Assembly (NCBI GenBank): GCA_019426215.1
Contig: CM033408.1
Span: forward strand, 10,791,077 to 10,855,076
Source: Buddleja alternifolia
Taxonomy: Eukaryota > Streptophyta > Magnoliopsida > Lamiales > Scrophulariaceae
Length of the DNA: 64,000 nt
Direction: 5' to 3'
A program made the position numbers and the translations under genes. Shown one piece after another: positions 57,270 to 64,000 of this stretch (within the stretch, counting starts at the first letter, position 1; every line of letters starts with the position of its first letter). The notes under the pieces are model-generated. The model did not search any database. It was not told the DNA's origin and saw nothing but the letters and a program-made list of their open reading frames with translations.

Positions 57270-58602
57270 ACAATTTGTTTGTATTGTGTATTTGTATTTT
57301 TTATGTGATGATTCTTTCACTAGAGACATTAGTAGCTCAACATTGTAATATATATATACATTAGTAGTTACAATTGTTTTAATTGACATTTGTGTTCCCC
57401 AAAATATATATATATGTCATGTGGCAAATGTGTATACAACATACTTAACTAGAGGATATTGCTACATATATAATTTTAACAATTTGAATTTATAGATTGT
57501 GATAAACTATAACTACTTAAGTAATGTTTAAAAGGTCTAAAACCATCCGACGTAGTTCATTATGATTGATAATAATAATATATTCATTTTCTATTCTACA
57601 AAATATATTTATTTTGTATTCTAAACCCTAAACACTAAACCCTAAACCCTGAACTATAAACTCTTAAGAATATATATGGTAAGGGCCTATGAGCAAGAAT
57701 AAATATTGTGTAATAGTGAAAAGTGATGAAAAACAAAAAATAGGTAAAAAAAATAAAAAACTGTGGTTGCCACCATGGTGCCGTGTATCCTGCCTTAGGC
57801 AGACTACTCGGCACCATGGTGCCGAATTTTAGTCACCACGGTGCCGAGTAGTCTGCCTTAGGAAGGATACTCGGCACCGTGGTGCCAAAGAAATTTGACT
57901 CAAATTTCAATTTTCCGCCCAAATTTTATTTTTCCCGCCCAATTGAATGTGGAATTTTTTTCAGCCTTATTATTCTCATCCACTTTTTACCCATTCTCCA
58001 AAAAAAACCCTCCCTTATTTCCTCATTGAAAAAAACGTTCCAAGCTTCCAAATCTTTCACAAAAATCCGTCGGTCATTGCAAAGAAGACGTCCATCCCGC
58101 CCCCATCCCGTCAATCGTGAGTAAGTGATCTATAATCTTATATAGTCATGATATTTTTTGTCTCTTTTTTTTGTTTGGGTTCGATCCTTTTTCAATTGAG
58201 TGCGTAATGTTGAAATTTGAATGATTTTGAGCTCATAGAGGTGAATATTCGTTGTCAATGGTTGAGGATTTTGTGTAATCTAATTTAACGGTTTGAAGTT
58301 ATGAATGTTTCTTAAGTGCTAATGCATATGTTTGTAGACGTAGTCGAATAGTGGATTGATGTAAATATGTAGAAGTTCATTTTTTGTTCAAACTTGAAAG
58401 TTTGGTTTTAGTTTTATCATGCATAAAAACTCTAAGGTGGTGTGGTGTAATGTGGTGTAATGTGTTTAGGCTGAAAATATTTATATATGTTTTCATTAAT
58501 TGCTTGTACAAACTAGTTTAGACACCAAATCCCTCATTGCAATAACTCTTGTTTTCTCTAATCCTTTCTTATTTTTTGGTCTTGTTTTTGTTTGCATATA
58601 TT
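57270..58602 (+). other. Region between MURA and the small gene
   Basis: AT-rich 3' region of MURA, a telomere-like run (ACCCTAAACACTAAACCCTAA, 57624-57646), the palindromes at 57770-57890, then a C-rich leader (58010-58119) with an apparent intron. No protein family recognised. Confidence 0.4.
57770..57890. repeat. GC-rich palindromes in the transposase half
   Basis: CCACCATGGTG, CTGCCTTAGGCAGAC, ACTCGGCACCATGGTGCCGA, CACCACGGTGCCGAGT, CTGCCTTAGG and CTCGGCACCGTGGTGCC follow each other within 120 bp. The same motif pair occurs at 23065-23165 and 62275-62375. Confidence 0.9.
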
Positions 58603-59584
58603 AGAAGCTCCGTATCCTTATGCCGCTGCCACCTCATTTTGCCCTCGTAATGTAAGAAGTTTTTCTTATTAAAGACATGTCTTTTTATTATGATGATTGA
58701 TACCATCTTTCGTATTAGTCATTTCTTGTGTTTACTAGAGACACAAAATATAGGTAATCAAAAGTATTTTGATAAGTTGAGAATATGAAATGTTGTCCGG
58801 ATGTACGTATTTTGATAAGTTAAGAATATGAAATGATGATTAATGTTCTTATTAAAGGGTATGTTTGTTGTCGTTTTTAAAATAATAGGACGAAGCTATG
58901 TGGAGTTGTTGGTTGCTGTGTTGTGAGAAATTGTGAAAACCCCGGGGATTGTCAATCGTGTTTTTACAGGACAAGACTGAGGTCAAAGGTCACAGAGTTA
59001 CTGGCTGCTGTGGTGTTCTCAGAAACGGGGACGGAGTCTTGTAGAACATTAATTTATGACCAACAAAACGATTGTATATATGCACAGTATGAGACAACAT
59101 TGTATGCTGTGTGTAAAGTAAAGAACTGTGTTGATCCTCATCGCAGGTAGTATTTGTAGAATCTATTTATGATATCTTATTTAATAACGAAATATGTGAT
59201 TAGTTTGAGTGTAATGTGCAGCTTGCTTCCTCCTCGTTTACTGTTGAGAGGCCCTATGGTGCACAGCTGAATTGAGAAGCCCCTAAAAAATGCAGATCCT
59301 TATAAGGAGAAAATTGAGGCATCTAATGATTCTTGCTTGTACTTCATTTTCAGAGACAAGGTGAAAGAGTTTGTAATGTTGATGGATTCGCATCCCCGAC
59401 TTTCCAACGCTACTAAAAAACATATTGAGGAAAATGAAATGATTCAGCTGTTGAGTGTCATCATACATGAGAGAGATAATGAAGTGAAGCAACAACATGA
59501 CTGTGATGATTTTGACGATTTCCATCAATCCAGCAACTCTGAAAGCGAGGATGAGGCGTTTGGTGTGGAATGTGATCGCATTTG
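58603..59584 (+). pseudogene. Small MULE gene of unknown function, copy 2
   Basis: Likely exons: 58603-58650 (EAPYPYAAATSFCPRN), a block from 58889, a block to about 59148 (VTELLAAVVFSETG, SCRTLIYDQQNDCIYAQYE, VCKVKNCVDPHR) and a last exon from about 59221 to TGA at 59582-59584. The last exon reads DPYKEKIEASNDSCLYFIFR and ends in an acidic Ser/Asp/Glu tail (FDDFHQSSNSESEDEAFG). An in-frame TGA near 59270 lies between LLPPRLLLRGPMVHS and IEKPLKNAD and is shared by copy 1. It may mark an intron or a pre-duplication lesion. The position beside MURA in the same orientation recalls accessory MULE genes, but I recognise no family and assign no function. Confidence 0.5.
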
Positions 59585-59898
59585 ATGAAAATGTAGTTTG
59601 AATTGTTAATTGTGAGTAATTTTCATTACCAATAGAGACAATTTCGGAGTTTGTGTAAAATGTTTAATTTTGTGCAATGTTTTACTTTGTGTGTAATGTT
59701 TAATCGTGTGTTAATTTGTATAGTTCTAATTTGTTGGAGGTAATGTCACTATCACAGTAAAATTGTACGCTAAAAAAAGGTCATATATTCAGCAACATAC
59801 GTACATGGCCATCGAAAGCCCTTAATTTTCTAGCACTTAAACATACACTTGAATAAGTCAACTACATAAACATTATGATTAGAGTGAAAGGGTGCTGG

Positions 59899-60933
59899 TC
59901 ATGTTGACGGAGGCGGCGGTGGTTGAAAATTCACAAACATGAAATACTCAGATAATTGTCTCATCATCTCTGTTTGAGTTCTCATCAACTCGGTTTGATT
60001 TTGTGCAAGAATGGCGAATTGAGATTCAAGACGGTCGAAATTAGTTGAGGTGCCTGCTGCACTATTCGTTGGTGGATCTTGAACTGGAGGGTTGAGAGTA
60101 ACAACCTCTGATGCCGCATCACTCCGTTCCCGAGGGTGCGGCACTCGGATGAAACCGAATCCTATTGGATTCTTCTTCAGAAGGTGCATACCGGCGAGCT
60201 GGTTCATATCAACTGTCATCAGACCCTCAATAGGAATTTGATCGGTCTTAGTTCGATCGAATGCCCCGATCCGCTCGGCAATGCGGGTAATAAGTCCCCC
60301 GATTAGTAGTTGGCCCTTCTCCTGTCTCGACACTTGAACAAATCTCTTCGTCAAGTCTGCGCGTTTGCCGGTTTGAAAACACCAGAGAACTCCAAGTTCT
60401 TTTGTGGATACTTTTCCGCTACACCCTCGCCCAAACAGTGTGAATGCCAAGATTCGGTGTAAATACCGGAGAGAATAGTCGACAATATCTGTGGCCTTAG
60501 CCGTGCATCCCGAAAACTTCTCATTAGGTAGTCGAGTAATTCCCTGCCAAAATGCATCCTCATCCACTTCAAGTAGGGACTCGGTGTTTTCAATCAGCCA
60601 ACCAAATATATCCGCGATCTCCTGTTTTGACTTCTCATAGATTTTATTTGCGATTCTAAACCGAGCTGTATCATCACCATACTCGAAGGTGCTTAAAAAC
60701 TCGCATGTGAGCCGGTTGTAACTCGATTCATCCATGAAATTTAGTTCCTCCCAACCCATAACTTCCAACTTTGCACAAAAACCACTCAACGAGATATCAA
60801 TCGCCTGCATAGCACGAGGATCCATGTAGCGGGAGGGATAACAGGGTAACTTATTCAGTATTGCATATTTAGAAGTGGGATTCTTGATTTTTGGGTATTT
60901 CATCAAAAGTGGGGGGCTACTACTATCACCCAT
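59899..60933 (-). CDS. Athila-ORF1-like / putative plant transposon protein, copy 2
   Basis: 344-residue minus-strand ORF from ATG at 60933. It is nearly identical to copy 1 through the conserved core (RYLHRILAFTLFGRG, LLIGGLITRIAERIG) but keeps what looks like the original C-terminus: FDRLESQFAILAQNQTELM, then MMRQLSEYFMFVNF and a proline run before the stop. It lies convergent to the small gene, with about 315 bp between stops. This copy is the better representative of the family member. Function is unknown, and absence of any retroelement pol nearby argues that the gene belongs to the MULE. Confidence 0.75.
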   Translation of the reverse strand: MGDSSSPPLLMKYPKIKNPTSKYAILNKLPCYPSRYMDPRAMQAIDISLSGFCAKLEVMGWEELNFMDESSYNRLTCEFLSTFEYGDDTARFRIANKIYEKSKQEIADIFGWLIENTESLLEVDEDAFWQGITRLPNEKFSGCTAKATDIVDYSLRYLHRILAFTLFGRGCSGKVSTKELGVLWCFQTGKRADLTKRFVQVSRQEKGQLLIGGLITRIAERIGAFDRTKTDQIPIEGLMTVDMNQLAGMHLLKKNPIGFGFIRVPHPRERSDAASEVVTLNPPVQDPPTNSAAGTSTNFDRLESQFAILAQNQTELMRTQTEMMRQLSEYFMFVNFQPPPPPST

Positions 60934-61763
60934 TGAAGGTACAATCTCCAAATCCGTACCGGGTCTCCCGGCGGTACGAGCCCTTTTTCAGCCCATATTT
61001 TAGTCGACAAATGAATGGACACCTGCATTATCAAACATGAAATATATCACAAATTTGAGTATATTTCATTAACTACAACTACAAGATTTACAAATCAACT
61101 ACAACTACAACTGGGCAATTGGATTTTTTGTGGGGGGTTTTGTCGAACACCTTGCATTCATTATTTAGGCATCTTCATTCTAGTATCAATTTAACACAGA
61201 AGCATGCCCAATTATCACTTTGCAATTCTATATCAAAACACCAAATGCAACCACAAAGAATCAACAAAATCTCTATCAACCAATTCATCGAACACCTTGC
61301 CTTCATTGAACCCGTATATACATTCTAGCAATTAATTAACACACAAGCATGCCCAACAATTGTATTACTAATTCAAAAACAGAAAATGCCATTGCAATGC
61401 TAATCACAACAAAAAACAACAACAACAAATGTTATACAACCAACTTTCGATAGTTAGAAAAGCCCATACTTCATCTTGTGTCGAAGAGTGAGTCGATGGA
61501 GGAGCGTGCGGTGATTGATAGCGGATTCGGTAGAGGGGCCGGGATTTGATGGAAGAATGAGTTGATGGAAGAAACGAAGGTTTGCGTTTCAATTTTGCCT
61601 GTGTTCTGTTGTGGCGTGGCGTGGCGCGTGGGGTTGGTTTGAATTGAATCGGGTGAATCTGTTGTGTTGGCACTGTGGGAACGAAACACCAGCACCGTGG
61701 TGCCGTTTTTATATTTTATTTTTGAAATTTTTAATTTTTCATATTTTTAATTTTTCATTTTGG

Positions 61764-62264
61764 TGAATACTGTGATATAGGACCCCAGTATCTCAGTATT
61801 AACTAATTGGATGCTGAAATACAGGGGTTATTATATTATTGCGGTATCGGCCCATGTCGATACTACTATACTGAGCCCCTGTATCGCCGTCTTATGAAAA
61901 ATTCCAAGCTGTTTGGGGTCTATCAGGTGATACCAAGATATGTGAATAGGTGTTGGTGTATTTTGCACCCAAACACTACAATACAGGGGTCCCATATCGC
62001 AGTATTCAGAAGTATGGGACACTAATCTCGTCAATACAGCGATACGAACCCATGTATCAAAGTATCGTACACGCGATATTTGCAATATAGGCCTGTATTA
62101 CAGTACGCCATATCCGATACGGCGATACAAGACCCTGTATCGCAGTATCGACCCGTGTTGGGTCCAATGTAACTTTAATGAGCGATACCGAGATACTGGG
62201 GTCCTACATCGGGGTATCGTAGCGATACCGCGATACGGGTCCTATATCACGGTATCGGCCCATG
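61764..62264. repeat. Hairpin-unit array, inverted copy
   Basis: Reverse complement of 23181-23678 with single-base losses (for example near 62072, 62088 and 62236). GC-rich palindromes follow at 62275-62375 and precede at 61690-61704. Confidence 0.85.
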
Positions 62265-62693
62265 GAATTGAACTCGGCACAATGGTGCGGAAATTGCCTT
62301 AGGCAGGGGTGCACTCGGCACCGTGGTGGCACCACGGCGCCGAGTGCACTGCCTTAGGCAGCGAGTGCTCTGCCTTAGGTTATACTCATCAACAATTTCA
62401 CCTTCCGGGGATCGGATATGGATTCTGAAATCAGTCTCTTCTCGTCTGCGGTCAGAGGCACAAAAAAAATATGCCTCATCAACATCCATGTATCCTGAAC
62501 ATGTTCGTGACAACATTTGCAATTTCAGATACCAAATATTCACACAATACAGGGGTCCAACTAATTTTAAGATAACAACATTGCAATCCAATATCTAAAT
62601 CAATTGACTCAACAAATGCTTCATATAAAATAAAATTCAATTTACAATAAATTCAATTTACATTGTCATACATAAGTATCCAAGATAATACAA

Positions 62694-63791
62694 TTATTGT
62701 TCAAACAACCTCTTGTTAAAAATATCTAATGCAATCTTCTTTCTGATCAAACCAATGCGCTCGGCGTTATAATTTTTCAATTGCCTAAACTGTTCGAGTA
62801 CAAAAATAGTTGATGTTCTTGAGCATAACACTCCACAGTCATCGCCATTCTGCTGTCGAGGCATGGTGCACACAATTTCCTCAGCCCATCCACTCAAATC
62901 ATAATCTTGTCCACATTTGTGCCTCACGTATTGGACAAGATAGTTTTCAACAAGTTAAAAACCTCATTATCAGTCCTGTGAGGACCCAACGAATCAATAT
63001 ACTGCATTTTTCTCTCTCAGGTTGATAATGGCTAAAGCCCAATGATTAATATCGTGGATGGGGACAAAGATTGCATCACAATCAACAAGAGAAATGTTTG
63101 AATCTACCCAATTTTCCACACAATCAAAACTATCGCCAGATTTCAACTTCACTAAAAGAAAGTATTAAAAAATGGCACCTCAAGTACCTCTCTGGCTCCC
63201 TCATCTGCTTTCAGCCAGTAAAATGAGGTAAGCATTAATGACTACGTCATCAAGCCATTTTCGAGGTTTCAAGGTGCGAAGGTTTCCACTGTTACAGGGA
63301 AGTCATTCACACTCACCACTATTTTGTCAGCCGGTAACTTATAGGACATTGCGTTGTTATATCGCTTTTGCTCGTATGGGGTCAAAGGCTGACAATGATA
63401 ATTCTTTCCACTGTAACCTCCTCCAACTTCACCTTTTTAAGCCCCGGCTCCTCATCCTCTCCACTCATCTATTTTTCCAGTTCCCTCATGGAAAGATGAC
63501 AAAGGAGCTGCATCCAGATCCACATTCAGCCTCGAACTGAAGGTGTCCCGTTTCAGGCTCCCGTAGCAGTTTTGGGCTGAAGCTAAAACACGTTATTCAT
63601 ACGAAAGACAAAATATATCGTAACGAAATAAATTCATTAAAAACAACTGACTGTATTACCTTCTTCGGTGGGGCTAACTCAGTCCATGGCGACTGTATAA
63701 GCCTGCCCTTTTTCCTCTCCTTCTTGGATGGTCGCGATCGACAGGGCGAGGAGTATCTCATCGTGTTTCAAGTTCAGTAGGACATTAGCAA
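62694..63791 (-). pseudogene. Ulp1 domain of the MULE gene, copy 2 (frameshifted)
   Basis: Minus-strand copy of the Ulp1 exons. The catalytic Cys region QQNGDDCGV and the C-terminus IGLIRKKIALDIFNKRLFEQ are in one frame (62927-62694). Single-base losses near 62828, 62947, 63019, 63208 and 63284 break the frame elsewhere. The upstream acidic exon is recognisable to about 63791, where the N gap begins. Not translatable as given; the losses may be base-calling errors beside a contig end. Confidence 0.7.
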
Positions 63792-63848
63792 NNNNNNNNN
63801 NNNNNNNNNNNNNNNNNNNNNNNNNNNNNNNNNNNNNNNNNNNNNNNN
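63792..63848. other. Assembly gap (57 N)
   Basis: Run of N. The sequence after it (63849-64000) is AT-rich and does not continue the inverted-repeat homology. Confidence 1.
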
Positions 63849-64000
63849 CGTAATGACATTTCACATTTATAGGGTTTAGAGTTAATTATTGTATATATGA
63901 AATTCTATGTAGAGTCATAATGCAAATATATGATAAGTTTATGATATGCACATTTTTTGGTCCCTTTAACTATTGTTTTTGATCTTACTTTACCTATTTT

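Larger units (their letters stand above)
53893..63791. mobile_element. Mutator-like element, transposase half
   Basis: Contains MURA (+), palindromes, the small unknown gene (+), the Athila-ORF1-like gene (-), the hairpin array and the Ulp1 end (-). It runs into the N gap. The proposed terminus near 53893 (GGGTTTTTTAGGCAAATACG) resembles that near 16694 of the other half. It lacks DUF1985 within the window. Confidence 0.65.
58895..63791 (-). repeat. Inverted repeat arm 2 (pairs with 21627-26548)
   Basis: Reverse-complement match to arm 1. Relative to arm 1, single-base losses accumulate from about 61250 to the N gap. Confidence 0.95.

Noticed and set aside
57624..57655. Telomere-like CCCTAAA repeats
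   Set aside because: Only three or four imperfect units; such short runs are common in plant promoters and introns.

Overview
The window is nuclear DNA of a flowering plant, almost certainly a eudicot. It holds spliced genes with GT-AG introns, a plant type IIB calcium pump, AT-rich intergenic DNA, and a dense layer of plant transposons (Mutator-like, hAT, Copia, Ty3/gypsy of Athila type, LINE). I see no tRNA, rRNA, CRISPR or bacterial-type operon. Only two ordinary host genes are visible. One is the 3' part of an ACA4/ACA11-like Ca2+-ATPase (545-4469, +), whose first exon lies left of the window. The other is a three-exon gene for a conserved 177-residue protein of unknown function (13405-16606, -).

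Layout. 1-4469: Ca2+-ATPase. 4740-7802: a long-TIR element with a FAR1/MULE-type zinc-knuckle mini-ORF and an array of TATACAGT motifs. 7803-10145: AT-rich, no gene. 10146-12730: a hAT-like element carrying a nested relative of the 4740-7802 element. 13405-16606: conserved gene. 16697-26548: one part of a large Mutator-like element with a DUF1985 plus Ulp1-protease gene (split by a solo LTR), a hairpin-unit array, an Athila-ORF1-like gene and a small unknown gene. 26549-33960: intergenic DNA with two MITEs and a three-copy tandem repeat. 34450-45276: a decayed Copia element whose 3' LTR was split by a non-autonomous Athila-type gypsy element. 45277-51335: a diverged duplicate of 28371-30710, split by a second Copia element on the minus strand. 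51771-53745: a 5'-truncated LINE. 53893-63791: a second Mutator-like part with a decayed MURA transposase, the same small gene, the same Athila-ORF1-like gene, the same hairpin array and the Ulp1 end. A 57-base N gap follows.

The most interesting object is the Mutator-like element. Its two parts share about 4.9 kb in inverted orientation (21627-26548 and 58895-63791). One part has the DUF1985-Ulp1 end, the other the transposase end. Together they suggest a four-gene element of the Kaonashi (ULP-carrying MULE) kind: DUF1985-Ulp1, an Athila-ORF1-like protein, a small unknown protein, and MURA. It also carries GC-rich palindromes and a roughly 500-bp run of back-to-back hairpin units. The two arms differ mostly by single-base losses, and those I compared cluster toward the far end of each arm, next to a novel junction or the N gap. 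The inverted layout may therefore partly be an assembly artefact.

All coordinates and comparisons were made by eye. Splice sites are inferred from reading frame and family resemblance. No alignment or database search was run.
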